From a virus, in IMG/VR virus record IMGVR_UViG_3300034375_002368, positions 1 through 22,598 of that record: a stretch of 22,598 nucleotides of DNA; one strand, written 5' to 3'. Below the pieces are notes generated by a model that ran no database searches, was not told where the DNA came from, and saw nothing but the letters and a program-made list of their open reading frames with translations. Positions 4,748 through 12,984 of the stretch are shown here, piece after piece. Every line of letters begins with the position of its first letter. The stretch's first letter is position 1. The translations under genes were made by a program, and so were the position numbers.

Positions 4748-7018
4748 TTATGCAACCTCCTGGATAAATTTGTTTAAAACCACTCTGGAAACCAATCGAT
4801 TCGCCATTGATTTACCAAAGATTCTTTTTAACTCTGAAGCAGTACCTTTCTTAACTTCAACATTAGACATATCAAAGTTTTCAACAGCAAGTTTTTTACC
4901 GTCAAGGATAAAGTATTTGTTGTAGCCATCAGCGTCAACAGCTATTGCCTTATCATTAGTCAACTGCTTTCTTAAAGTAGCATAGATTTTTTCTTTATGG
5001 TTCCAATCTTTGTAGTTATTGATATGTTTTTCAATATCCCATCTTCTAACTCTTTTGATTATATAAAAACCAATCACATTAGCCCCATGAGATTTTTTAA
5101 TATGATTTAATAAATCACTTGTAATAGAACCATGTCTGTTAGTAAATTTTGTTTTACCTAATTCATAAACATTTGTTTTATCCCAATCTTTTTTTTCATT
5201 GCCAACAACATCACCTCTTGGATGGTTACCAGCACCATCTGTTAAAGTAATAAATGTTAACTTCTCAATACCATATTTTTCTTTGTACATTGGTATTAAT
5301 TTGTTTAAGTAAATAAGTGACTCATTTAATGGTGTATTACCTAGATAATATTTGTTTGGAATACCCCATGTTTCAGACTCAGCATAATAGTCATCATTAT
5401 TATCCATCCATCTTCTATTTGTATATCTATTATTAAAATACATACCCATATGATACATCATTTTCATACCAAGGTCAGCTTGTTTTTTATTCATTTTGTG
5501 AGATAAACAATTTACTAGGTGGAAGTTTTCAAAAAACCATTCGCCAGGCTTGTTTGAAAAAGCTTTAGCTTTATCCTCATCACTATAGTAACCTCTTTCA
5601 CTTGTAAAGAAATAAACTTCGTACGGTATGTTTATTTTTCTACAAAATTCTACAAGGTTGATTAACTGTTTAACAGTATCAAACAATACATCTGACATGG
5701 ATCCAGACCAATCAAGTAACATCATCATACCATGGTTTTTGCCATCAGGAACAATAGTTAACTTTTTGAATATATCATCATTGTATTGATAAGAAGGCAA
5801 TTTCAAAGGGTCAATAATTCCAGTTTTATCTGTTTGAGCTCTTTTATATGCCTGAGCAGATTTTTTCATTTCAAACTCTTTAACAAGATACATTACAGTT
5901 TTCTTGTTTTCATTCATAAACTGTTTGTATGATTTGTCAAGGTAAGTATCATACTTAGCAATATTACAATATTGTCTTTGTTTAACTCTATAGTCGCCCA
6001 TATCTTTTAACCAAGTTTTCCAATGTGTCAATGCTCCATCTTTACCAAGATTAGGAGTTGGTATCTTACCGTATGTAAACCCTTTAGATTTTTCATCAAG
6101 TAATTCTTCCGACTTTTGAGTAAAAGTATCATCAGTAATTGATTTTAGAATTTTTGGTGTTTTAAAATCACCGCCTTGGCCTTTAGCATAACTATCTGCT
6201 TCGCCAGATTTGTCTTCTTCTTTTTCACCATTTTTTGATTGACTTTCACCAGATTGTTTAGAGTCTTTTTCATCATCTGCTTGTTGGTCACCAAAGTTAT
6301 TGAAATCATTTTTTTCGTCAGCGTCATCATCTGAATTATCAGCACCAGAACCTTGACCTTGACCGTTATCTGATTCTTCAAAATCTTCATCATCAAAGTC
6401 ATCATTTTCTAAACCGTAATTTTGAACAATCTCTAATTCATCAAAGTTAGGTAATTTTTGCATTTGTTCAACTTGGTCTTTTTGCCAAGCTAACATTTCT
6501 TTAGCCAAATTTATTACATCATCAAATGTAACCAAAGCGTCAACTTTTATTAACCAAGACATATCATCTTTAGACCATTTAAATGGCATTCTTTTTAATG
6601 ATTTTGACCTCAAATTAATTTTGTCAATAATCATAAATTCTTTATTAATATCTTTACCAGAAATACCAAAGAAGTTTTGTTTTTCTAAAATATCAAATCC
6701 GTTTTCGTAGTTAGAAACTACACCAGGATATTTGGCTTGAATAAGGTGGTCAATTCTACAATCTTCTAACACATTAACATATGACCTTAATTCTTTATCG
6801 TTAATGCCTTCCCATTGTTCATAAGGGGTAAATAGAGCGTGAGCACATTCGTGAGCGATAAGCATATCGTACACATCACCAGATTTTTGTTTAAATATTG
6901 GAAGAGTAAGAACACGATTCTTTACATCAAAAGAAGCTGTCTTAACATTATTGTGTTGAATTACTATATTTTCTGTAGCAAGTAATTTTGCTAGATTAGA
7001 TTTTACTTCTAAATTCAT
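4748..7018 (-). CDS. cobT: VWA-domain protein with N-terminal HExxH metallopeptidase-like domain (CobT-like)
   Basis: A 756-residue protein from ATG 7018. The N-terminal part has HECAH (56-60) and a downstream NVLEDCRID (about 82-90) whose Glu could be the third zinc ligand, as in gluzincin-like domains of the VWA/DUF2201 type. An acidic, low-complexity Asp/Glu/Ser/Gln linker fills about 205-285. The C-terminal VWA domain has the metal-binding DWSGS (436-440) and a later LTDGAG. The segment before it (EFEMKKSAQAYKRAQTD) resembles CobT. Two upstream in-frame ATGs (7042, 7039) exist, but only 7018 has an AAGGA site at proper spacing. It precedes the AAA+ gene by about 100 bases; such pairs act together, the ATPase remodelling targets chosen by the VWA protein. 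The usual cobaltochelatase label rests on similarity only. Whether the HExxH site is active is unknown. Confidence 0.87.
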   Translation of the reverse strand: MNLEVKSNLAKLLATENIVIQHNNVKTASFDVKNRVLTLPIFKQKSGDVYDMLIAHECAHALFTPYEQWEGINDKELRSYVNVLEDCRIDHLIQAKYPGVVSNYENGFDILEKQNFFGISGKDINKEFMIIDKINLRSKSLKRMPFKWSKDDMSWLIKVDALVTFDDVINLAKEMLAWQKDQVEQMQKLPNFDELEIVQNYGLENDDFDDEDFEESDNGQGQGSGADNSDDDADEKNDFNNFGDQQADDEKDSKQSGESQSKNGEKEEDKSGEADSYAKGQGGDFKTPKILKSITDDTFTQKSEELLDEKSKGFTYGKIPTPNLGKDGALTHWKTWLKDMGDYRVKQRQYCNIAKYDTYLDKSYKQFMNENKKTVMYLVKEFEMKKSAQAYKRAQTDKTGIIDPLKLPSYQYNDDIFKKLTIVPDGKNHGMMMLLDWSGSMSDVLFDTVKQLINLVEFCRKINIPYEVYFFTSERGYYSDEDKAKAFSNKPGEWFFENFHLVNCLSHKMNKKQADLGMKMMYHMGMYFNNRYTNRRWMDNNDDYYAESETWGIPNKYYLGNTPLNESLIYLNKLIPMYKEKYGIEKLTFITLTDGAGNHPRGDVVGNEKKDWDKTNVYELGKTKFTNRHGSITSDLLNHIKKSHGANVIGFYIIKRVRRWDIEKHINNYKDWNHKEKIYATLRKQLTNDKAIAVDADGYNKYFILDGKKLAVENFDMSNVEVKKGTASELKRIFGKSMANRLVSRVVLNKFIQEVA

Positions 7019-7051
7019 AGTGTTTGTGTCCTTTTTCATCATATACTGGAT

Positions 7052-7080
7052 AGTATAAAGGAAAACAATTCAAAAGTCAA
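7052..7080 (-). promoter_or_regulatory. Sigma70-like promoter P3 (TTGACT-17-TATACT)
   Basis: The minus strand has TTGACT (7080-7075), a 17-base spacer and TATACT (7057-7052). Two long A tracts and a small AAGCG/CGCTT hairpin lie just upstream. The predicted start is near 7045, so the transcript has a leader of about 27 bases to ATG 7018. Confidence 0.75.
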
Positions 7081-7102
7081 GCGTTATTGGCGCTTTTTTT
7101 TA

Positions 7103-7134
7103 TTTTTTTTTTGAAGCCTGGTAAGGGTTTCCGA
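7103..7134 (-). repeat. Repeat copy B: T-tract plus GGTAAGGGTTTCCGA
   Basis: Second copy of the block at 4712-4741: T10, then GAAGCCT, then GGTAAGGGTTTCCGA. It lies between the stop of the nucleotidyltransferase-cupin gene and promoter P3. Each of the two partner genes therefore has one copy in its upstream region. The base change breaks the hairpin formed by copy A. Confidence 0.6.
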
Positions 7135-7166
7135 ATACACACAAAATAAAAGCGTGTTTGTCGCAG

Positions 7167-7958
7167 CTATTTTCGCTCAATATCTGCCTCGGAACAGCTA
7201 TTTCCGTACTGAATTTCCACGATTCGCAACGATTCGTTTGTTTCATTGGTTAACATATGCCATTGGTTTCTCTCAATATGTAAATTATCAAATATATTAT
7301 AGACACCTAATAGTTCATAATCTGTACTATTTTTATTAATAGTGTAAACTGTTGCTCTACCAGACGATATAAACCAATGTTCAGACCTATTCTCATGCCT
7401 TTGCATAGATAAAGACTTGCCTGGTTCAACCACTAGTTCTTTTACTTTTACCACATTACTATCATTATATAACACTCGATAGTAACCCCATGGTCTCTCC
7501 GTTCGCCTATCAGCCCATTTTTCAAGTATATTAGATGATGAGTTTGTTTTACCACCACCTACATTAAATTCAAATGAAATCCAATCATCATCTTTAAAAT
7601 GCTCTAATTCAGGTATATTATCTAATTTTCTATCACCACCATTTGCAAATATAATATGAGCTCTAGGATAAAATCGTTTTACTTTTAAAATGGCCTCAAC
7701 AGCGCTGTCATCATGGTCAGCAAAGTTTATTACATTATCTACAGATTTTAAGTTAAGTAATATTTGTTCTCTTTCATAGTAGGGTAAGAATGACTTACCT
7801 TTTTTACGAGATAACCAATCATCTGAATTTAGGCCAACAATTAATACTTCACCTAATGCTTTGGCGCATTTTAGGTATTCTAAATGTCCTGAATGTAAGG
7901 GGTCAAAACCACCAGTTACGACTACTACTCTATGTAACCCATACTGTTTTAGATTCAT
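7167..7958 (-). CDS. Cytidylyltransferase-like / mannose-6-phosphate isomerase-type cupin fusion
   Basis: A 263-residue two-domain enzyme. Residues about 10-145 are an HxGH nucleotidyltransferase: GGFDPLHSGHLEYL with HSGH at 22-25, GLNSDDWLSRKKGK, and a KTNSSSNIL loop in the place of the usual I-S-S-T signature. It resembles the ADP-heptose and glycerol-3-phosphate/CDP transferases. Residues about 152-258 are a cupin of the type II phosphomannose isomerase kind: RPWGYYRVL, VKVKELVVEPGKSLSMQRHENRSE split over strands with metal-type His/Glu (RHENRSEH), then WHMLTNET. Together they suggest activation of a sugar or sugar-phosphate for surface glycan or glycoconjugate synthesis. The exact substrate cannot be read from sequence. 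Its ATG overlaps the MazG stop (ATGA), so the two are coupled. Both domains look intact. Confidence 0.85.
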   Translation of the reverse strand: MNLKQYGLHRVVVVTGGFDPLHSGHLEYLKCAKALGEVLIVGLNSDDWLSRKKGKSFLPYYEREQILLNLKSVDNVINFADHDDSAVEAILKVKRFYPRAHIIFANGGDRKLDNIPELEHFKDDDWISFEFNVGGGKTNSSSNILEKWADRRTERPWGYYRVLYNDSNVVKVKELVVEPGKSLSMQRHENRSEHWFISSGRATVYTINKNSTDYELLGVYNIFDNLHIERNQWHMLTNETNESLRIVEIQYGNSCSEADIERK

Positions 7959-8350
7959 CTGTTGTCGCCAGAACCATGAATGGTATTGTTTTTCTTTCTA
8001 ATTGCTAACTTTTCTAAATTAGCGCTTGCAATGTCGGATAACTTAATGTTAAAATCATCAGCCAGTACAGCGATATACCACAGGCAATCGCCAATTTCAG
8101 CTTTGATTTCAGACACCAGTTTTTCATCTTTACTATCTGAGCCATCTCTTATAATCTTCTTTACTTTATTTGCAACTTCACCTGCTTCACCGGTCAGTCC
8201 CAATGTTGGGTAGATAATGGCCTGTTCTCTCGGATATATTGCCGTTGTTTTTGCGACCTGTTGGTACATATCAAGGTCGCTAATTTTCTTGTATTTATGA
8301 TTTTCGTTTGTTACAGTACCTAATTCTAATTCTAGTTGTCCTTCACTCAT
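7955..8350 (-). CDS. mazG: MazG-like nucleoside triphosphate pyrophosphohydrolase
   Basis: A 131-residue all-alpha NTP pyrophosphatase from ATG 8350. The magnesium-binding signature is E55-x2-E58 (LGLTGEAGEVANKVKK) with E85-x2-D88 (AEIGDCLWYIAVLADD). Such enzymes hydrolyse (d)NTPs, and phage MazG has been discussed as acting on ppGpp or as a nucleotide-pool sanitiser; which applies here is unknown. The frame is open to 8401, but ATG 8350 has GGGAGA at good spacing and removes the overlap with the upstream gene stop at 8356. Single-domain phage length. The stop overlaps the start of the nucleotidyltransferase-cupin gene by 4 bases. Cytoplasmic. Confidence 0.9.
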   Translation of the reverse strand: MSEGQLELELGTVTNENHKYKKISDLDMYQQVAKTTAIYPREQAIIYPTLGLTGEAGEVANKVKKIIRDGSDSKDEKLVSEIKAEIGDCLWYIAVLADDFNIKLSDIASANLEKLAIRKKNNTIHGSGDNR

Positions 8351-8355
8351 GGTAA

Positions 8356-9654
8356 TTATCTCCCTACCTGTGGTAAATATTTTGTTTTGGTTTCTTCCCA
8401 TGATAGATAGATTATATCATCATAGAAATGTGTTTCAGTAGATACTCTACCTTGTTTCTTCAAACTAGCTAGTCTTTTTCTAGCATATTTGTTCTTCCAT
8501 AAATCTGTCAAAGCTTCAACCGAATTGTCAAATGCTCTTGTCAAACCTGTCGTATTTGTTTCTTCTCTTAAAAATTCTCTTGTATTTGTAAATAACTCAC
8601 CAAAATATATGCCTCTGGCATGGTCAGATTTAATAAGTTTCTTATCTATACCTAGTTGATTGTATGTAAATGTATGACTTCTATTTCTATGGTCTCTTTT
8701 ATGTGGTTGACCTGTGTCTTTTTTTGCAACATACCATTCAAAGTATTTGTAAGTATGGTTCTTTTTCAACCAATTTTGTATCATCATTCTAGTAGGTTTA
8801 GTAGGCTCATATGATACGGAACCAGCAGTCCAACCCATTTTCTTCCAATGTTTTAATCTGTCGTATTGTGATAATGGTATTTCTTTTGTTTTACCATATA
8901 AACTTGTAGTTGTAACACCAACCAATTTGTCTTTATATTGATGTTCCCATGTATCCTCGACAGTTCTACTCAAACATAGTAAAGCTAGCAGTTTCCCGCC
9001 AACCAGGTTGTATCCAAGCGGCTGTATTGGTACAATTGTACTACCAATGCAAGTATGATTAATCATTCTTTGCGTCTTGGCCTCTCTGTCCCAACCAATA
9101 TATTCATCTCTAGGTGTAAGGTCTAAAAAGTCACTACTCATACAGATAACACCAAGATATTTTTGTGTTACTTTATCTCTTACTAAAAAGTTTAGATTTC
9201 TACCAATATTACTATTGTTTTTCATGGTAGATAAAAATGTTCTTAATGCGTTCCAGATTTCAGAACCTTTGGCGTTTGTATGTGATTGTATTTCAGCACC
9301 ATCTGTCCAAATTAACTCTGGTTGTAAATTCATATATTCTTCGGGGTCATCTGGTAACCAAAAGTTATTTTTTACTTCTTGTATTACTGTGGCCTGTTCA
9401 GGTCTTACCATTGCTGGCTTGTCGTCAAAAAAACTATTTGTTTCTACTGTAGGGTATCTATCTTTTACTTCTAACCATTTTTGATATAAAGTATATTCTT
9501 TTACATCCATGGCAGATACATAAGACAAGTCTTTAATAAGAGCCTGTTTTAGTTCTTCCGTATCTATATCTGGTATTTTATCTAAAGGATTATTGTCTTG
9601 CCAACTTTGCCATTGGTCGTCAATAGTCATGCCTTTTTTCCACGCATATGTCAT
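8356..9654 (-). CDS. DruA-like (DUF4338-type) protein of unknown role
   Basis: A 432-residue protein. The central region (about 150-320) resembles DUF4338, the family that includes DruA of the Druantia defence system: NLNFLVRDKVTQKYLGVICM, then MSSDF, an aromatic IGWD, RMINHTCIGSTIVPIQP, GGKLLALLCLSR, a WEHQYKDKLVGVTTTSLYG segment and GWTAGSVSYEPTKP. The N-terminal 150 residues and the basic C-terminus (KNKYARKRLASLKKQGR) are not recognised. No helicase or other Druantia component is nearby, so this is a lone homologue, not a defence locus. Start ATG 9654 has AGGAT 7 bases upstream. Those same bases form the -10 box of the promoter at 9662-9690, so the mRNA from it would be nearly leaderless. 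Family call is from pattern memory and is moderate. Confidence 0.55.
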   Translation of the reverse strand: MTYAWKKGMTIDDQWQSWQDNNPLDKIPDIDTEELKQALIKDLSYVSAMDVKEYTLYQKWLEVKDRYPTVETNSFFDDKPAMVRPEQATVIQEVKNNFWLPDDPEEYMNLQPELIWTDGAEIQSHTNAKGSEIWNALRTFLSTMKNNSNIGRNLNFLVRDKVTQKYLGVICMSSDFLDLTPRDEYIGWDREAKTQRMINHTCIGSTIVPIQPLGYNLVGGKLLALLCLSRTVEDTWEHQYKDKLVGVTTTSLYGKTKEIPLSQYDRLKHWKKMGWTAGSVSYEPTKPTRMMIQNWLKKNHTYKYFEWYVAKKDTGQPHKRDHRNRSHTFTYNQLGIDKKLIKSDHARGIYFGELFTNTREFLREETNTTGLTRAFDNSVEALTDLWKNKYARKRLASLKKQGRVSTETHFYDDIIYLSWEETKTKYLPQVGR

Positions 9655-9661
9655 AATGTAT

Positions 9662-9690
9662 ATCCTACTAAAAAATTATTGATTTGTCAA
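9662..9690 (-). promoter_or_regulatory. Promoter of the DruA-like gene (TTGACA-17-TAGGAT)
   Basis: The minus strand has a consensus TTGACA (9690-9685) within GGCTTGACA, 17 bases, then TAGGAT (9667-9662). The -35 box overlaps the stop codon of def. The same TAGGATATAC string is used at 4678-4706. The start would fall about one base before ATG 9654; alternatively AGGAT serves only as ribosome-binding site. Confidence 0.5.
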
Positions 9691-10232
9691 GCCTTGTTTG
9701 ATTTTTCTACCTTTTTCAACATTTTCTCTCGTTTCTCCATAGCCCTTTTAAGTTTAAACTTACTTACTCTTTCTGTAAAGTTTCTACCTAACATATGGTC
9801 ATATTCGTGTTGAACGATTCGACTCATCATACCGTCTAATTGTGCCTCTTGTAAATCACCATTTTCATCTGAATATTTTAAGACACATTTTCTTGGTCTT
9901 TTAATATCTAAAAATATGAACGGATATGTTAAACAACCCTCTTTCATCATTACTTCTTCCTCGCCAGTAGAAATAATCATAGGATTAAAACAAGTCATTT
10001 TCAATCCGTTCTCTATTTGTGGATGACCACCGACAACAAACATATTAAAAGGTAAACCTACTTGATTAGCTGAAAGACCTATACCACCATATTGTGCCAT
10101 TGATTTAAACATGGCCTCCGATAATTCTTTTCTGTCTTTTATGCCCTCATCTTTTAACATTTCGTCAACAAATGGGGCAATTGCGTTATTTACTCTGGGG
10201 TCTGTAGGTGGTATTAGTTGTAGTTCTTTCAT
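9687..10232 (-). CDS. def: Peptide deformylase
   Basis: A 181-residue metal hydrolase that removes the formyl group from the initiator methionine of nascent proteins. All three family motifs are intact: GIGLSANQVG (50-59), EGCLTYP (98-104, metal-binding Cys100) and QHEYDH (141-146, metal ligands His142 and His146, catalytic Glu143). Length matches bacterial enzymes; the C-terminus adds a Lys-rich helix (about 155-181). The ATG overlaps the gp46 stop by 4 bases, which couples it to the recombination genes. Marine phage deformylases are well known; a role in processing abundant viral or host proteins made during infection is inference. Confidence 0.95.
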   Translation of the reverse strand: MKELQLIPPTDPRVNNAIAPFVDEMLKDEGIKDRKELSEAMFKSMAQYGGIGLSANQVGLPFNMFVVGGHPQIENGLKMTCFNPMIISTGEEEVMMKEGCLTYPFIFLDIKRPRKCVLKYSDENGDLQEAQLDGMMSRIVQHEYDHMLGRNFTERVSKFKLKRAMEKREKMLKKVEKSNKA

Positions 10233-11938
10233 GTTTGTTGTAACCTCGTAAAGTTTTTATACTTTTCATATTTAATTATGTTAGTAAACTTGTCAAATAG
10301 TATATCGCCTTTGTGAGATATAATAAAGATGTTTTCATTTTCAAATTGTTTGATAATTTTAAAGAAGTCGTCCATACCTTGGCCGTCTAAACTACTATCA
10401 AATATTTCATCTAACATTAATAAGTTTGTGTTTGTGCTGTTTTTCATCTTAGCGATTTGTCGCCAAGTAAAAAGTAAGGCTAAGTCAATTCTCATTTTCT
10501 CACCCTCACTAAAACTGTTATAATTAAAAGTATCTCTAAATCTACTTTTTATTGTTTCGTTAAATTCTTCATCTAAATTAAAGTTAACATAAAAATCCAT
10601 AGATTGTAAATGTTGATTAATTAACTGATTCATAATAGGCAAATACTTTTTAATAATCTGTGCTTTTGCACCTTTATCATTTAGTATTTCTCTTAATATA
10701 TCAACATACTTTTTCTGTTCAGATACTTTATTTAATTCTTCTTCAGCTTCTTTTAGCTGTGTTGACATAGTTACCAAGTCTTCTTTGATACTATCAATAT
10801 CATTGTTTTGTGCCATTGATATATCTAAATGTATTTGGTCACTATTCTTTTTTATCTGTTCTAGGCTTGTGTGTATCTTTGCTATCTCCACGGTCATATC
10901 TTGTATCTTGTTTGATATCCGGCCAAACTGCGTCACTTTCTCCTCTTGTTTGGAAAGTTCTTCTACGAGCTCTGACAAGCCTTTTGACAGTTTCGAAATG
11001 GTTTGATGTTCGTGGTCGCATTTTTGTTCCTTAAAATCTTTGTCTATAGGTTGTGTACAAGTAGGACAATTATCGTTTTGTTGAAAAAACTCTAATGTCT
11101 TTTTGTGTGATGATAGATTAGTTTCTATTTTTGTTTCAAGTTTTTGTAATTGATTATACTTCATATCAACACTTAACTTGTCTTTTACCTTTTCTTTTTG
11201 AACGGCAATCGATTCATTTAATTCTTGTATCTTTTGTTCATAATTAGCTGAATCTGTGTTGTTTTTATCAAGTAATTTTTGTCTATGTGTCTGGAAGTCT
11301 GTTCCTTGGTCTTCCAAAGACTTTAAGTGTTTTGCTTCAGTTTCATACTTGGTCTTTATTAACTCACATTGGTGCCTCACCTCCGTTAGACTTTTTTGTA
11401 AATCACTTTGTTGGGAACGCAAAATCAAGTCCATGAGGCCAAAAACTCTTATGTCCAAGATTTCTTCAACAACTTCTCGTCTGTATCTTGGTTTCATCTT
11501 CATAAATGGCTCGTATGATGAAGAACCTAATATTACAACTTGAATAAACGACCTGTAATTAAGTTTCATTATGTTTTGTTCAAGGTACTTTTGATAATCA
11601 ATACTACTTGCGTCTTGGTTTATAAGCTTATTGTTTTGATATATTTCAAATAAACTTGGTTTAATACCTCGTCTTATCATATACTGATTTGTACCTACTT
11701 CAAACTCTACTTCAACAAGCGTGTCACTATTATTAATAGTGTTGACCATTTGGTCTTTCTTAATTATTCTAAATGGTTTGTTAAACAAGGCATAACATAA
11801 TGCGTCAAGTAGTGTTGACTTACCACTACCATTACTACCAACAATTAGTGTTGTTGATGATTTGTCTAATTCTACTTCAATTGGTATATTGCCTGTTGAT
11901 AGAAAGTTTTTATATCTAATTTTTTTAAATTTAATCAT
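10229..11938 (-). CDS. 46: Recombination endonuclease subunit gp46 (Rad50/SbcC-like)
   Basis: A 569-residue SMC-like ATPase, partner of gp47 in resecting double-strand ends for recombination-dependent replication. Walker A is GSNGSGKST (34-42); a long coiled coil (about 175-400) is interrupted by a zinc hook CPTC (291-294); the ABC signature NSFSEGEKMRID and the Walker B LLMLDEIFD follow in the C-terminal lobe, ending with an ISHKGD switch. Length equals T4 gp46 (about 560). It overlaps gp47 upstream and def downstream by 4 bases each, so the three are translated together. All key residues are present. Confidence 0.96.
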   Translation of the reverse strand: MIKFKKIRYKNFLSTGNIPIEVELDKSSTTLIVGSNGSGKSTLLDALCYALFNKPFRIIKKDQMVNTINNSDTLVEVEFEVGTNQYMIRRGIKPSLFEIYQNNKLINQDASSIDYQKYLEQNIMKLNYRSFIQVVILGSSSYEPFMKMKPRYRREVVEEILDIRVFGLMDLILRSQQSDLQKSLTEVRHQCELIKTKYETEAKHLKSLEDQGTDFQTHRQKLLDKNNTDSANYEQKIQELNESIAVQKEKVKDKLSVDMKYNQLQKLETKIETNLSSHKKTLEFFQQNDNCPTCTQPIDKDFKEQKCDHEHQTISKLSKGLSELVEELSKQEEKVTQFGRISNKIQDMTVEIAKIHTSLEQIKKNSDQIHLDISMAQNNDIDSIKEDLVTMSTQLKEAEEELNKVSEQKKYVDILREILNDKGAKAQIIKKYLPIMNQLINQHLQSMDFYVNFNLDEEFNETIKSRFRDTFNYNSFSEGEKMRIDLALLFTWRQIAKMKNSTNTNLLMLDEIFDSSLDGQGMDDFFKIIKQFENENIFIISHKGDILFDKFTNIIKYEKYKNFTRLQQT

Positions 11939-12984
11939 TCACTTGCTTCACCATATAATTCTCTAGCAAACTCTTTTAGTTTGTGTTTATCTAAATCGCC
12001 TGTTTCGGCCTGGTCAATATAATTGCCTAAAAATGTTAATGTATCTTCACCTTGTTCTAATATATCACTTCTAACTGTAGAGGCCACATCAATAGGGTCT
12101 TCTATAATTTGTAATTCATGTACAGATATTGTATTATAAAATCTTTCAATAAGATTATTGTACATATCTTCATCTGTTTTATTAGTAACAAATATTTTAA
12201 CATATGAATTATCAAACTCTGATAAATCAAAATTAGAATAGTTTGTTTCTTTATCATTATAATATAACTTTTTATACATTCTATAAGGGTTAATTACTCT
12301 TTCTAACTCTCTTGTATCTGTATCAAATATATGAAAACCTTTAGGACATTTATAATCTGACCATGTAATTTCGTATTGTGTGCCTAGATAATAGATACGA
12401 CCATCATCTGATTTTTTGTGAAAGTGTCCAGATAATACTTTTTCAAATTTATTAAATTGAGATTTTTCTAATCCGTGGTCGTTGTACACGCCTTTGTGCA
12501 TTTCGAAGCCTTTAACTTCGAGGTGACCCATTGCAATGGTTGTAGTAGAATTGTCAATAGCATATAAGCTATCATCATAGTTATCATCACAAATCCAAGG
12601 CAAAAAAAGTATATCAAGGTTATCAAAGTTAACAGTAGTTGCTCTAGTATAGATTTTAGCATCCTTGTTAATGTTGAGATTTTGTAGGGCATTTACTTCG
12701 TTTGTGTTTTTGTAATAAGTGTCATGGTTTCCTATAATGATATGTGTATCAATATTTAGGTCTTCTAACCTGTTCCAAAAAACTTGTTTAAAGTTATGAG
12801 CTGTATTATGGTTTATAAACTTTCGTCTGTCAACAACATCACCTAAATGTACCAATGTCTTAATATTGTGTTCTTTCAAATAAGGAAAGAAGACATCATT
12901 ATAAAACTTATTTTGGTATTCTATAAAAGCAGGCGAGTCATTACGGCATCCGAAGTGTGTATCATTCAGTAACGCTATCTTCAT
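11935..12984 (-). CDS. 47: Recombination nuclease gp47 (Mre11/SbcD-like)
   Basis: A 349-residue metallophosphoesterase nuclease, the catalytic partner of gp46. The phosphoesterase motifs are in order: NDTHFG (7-12, Asp8 and His10), GDVVDRR (48-54), GNHD (85-88), MGH (152-154) and GHFH (186-189), all metal or catalytic ligands. The C-terminal third is the capping and gp46-binding part. Length is close to T4 gp47 (339). The ATG lies inside the end of gp55 (23-base overlap) and the stop overlaps gp46, indicating tight coupling. Confidence 0.96.
   Translation of the reverse strand: MKIALLNDTHFGCRNDSPAFIEYQNKFYNDVFFPYLKEHNIKTLVHLGDVVDRRKFINHNTAHNFKQVFWNRLEDLNIDTHIIIGNHDTYYKNTNEVNALQNLNINKDAKIYTRATTVNFDNLDILFLPWICDDNYDDSLYAIDNSTTTIAMGHLEVKGFEMHKGVYNDHGLEKSQFNKFEKVLSGHFHKKSDDGRIYYLGTQYEITWSDYKCPKGFHIFDTDTRELERVINPYRMYKKLYYNDKETNYSNFDLSEFDNSYVKIFVTNKTDEDMYNNLIERFYNTISVHELQIIEDPIDVASTVRSDILEQGEDTLTFLGNYIDQAETGDLDKHKLKEFARELYGEASE

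Noticed and set aside
7079-7110. Plus-strand terminator (AAGCG/CGCTT followed by T8)
   Set aside because: The stem is only 5 bp and no plus-strand gene lies upstream; the T tracts are better read as A tracts upstream of promoter P3.
8356-9654. A Druantia defence locus
   Set aside because: Only a DruA-like protein is present; the other Druantia genes, including the large helicase, are absent from the neighbourhood.
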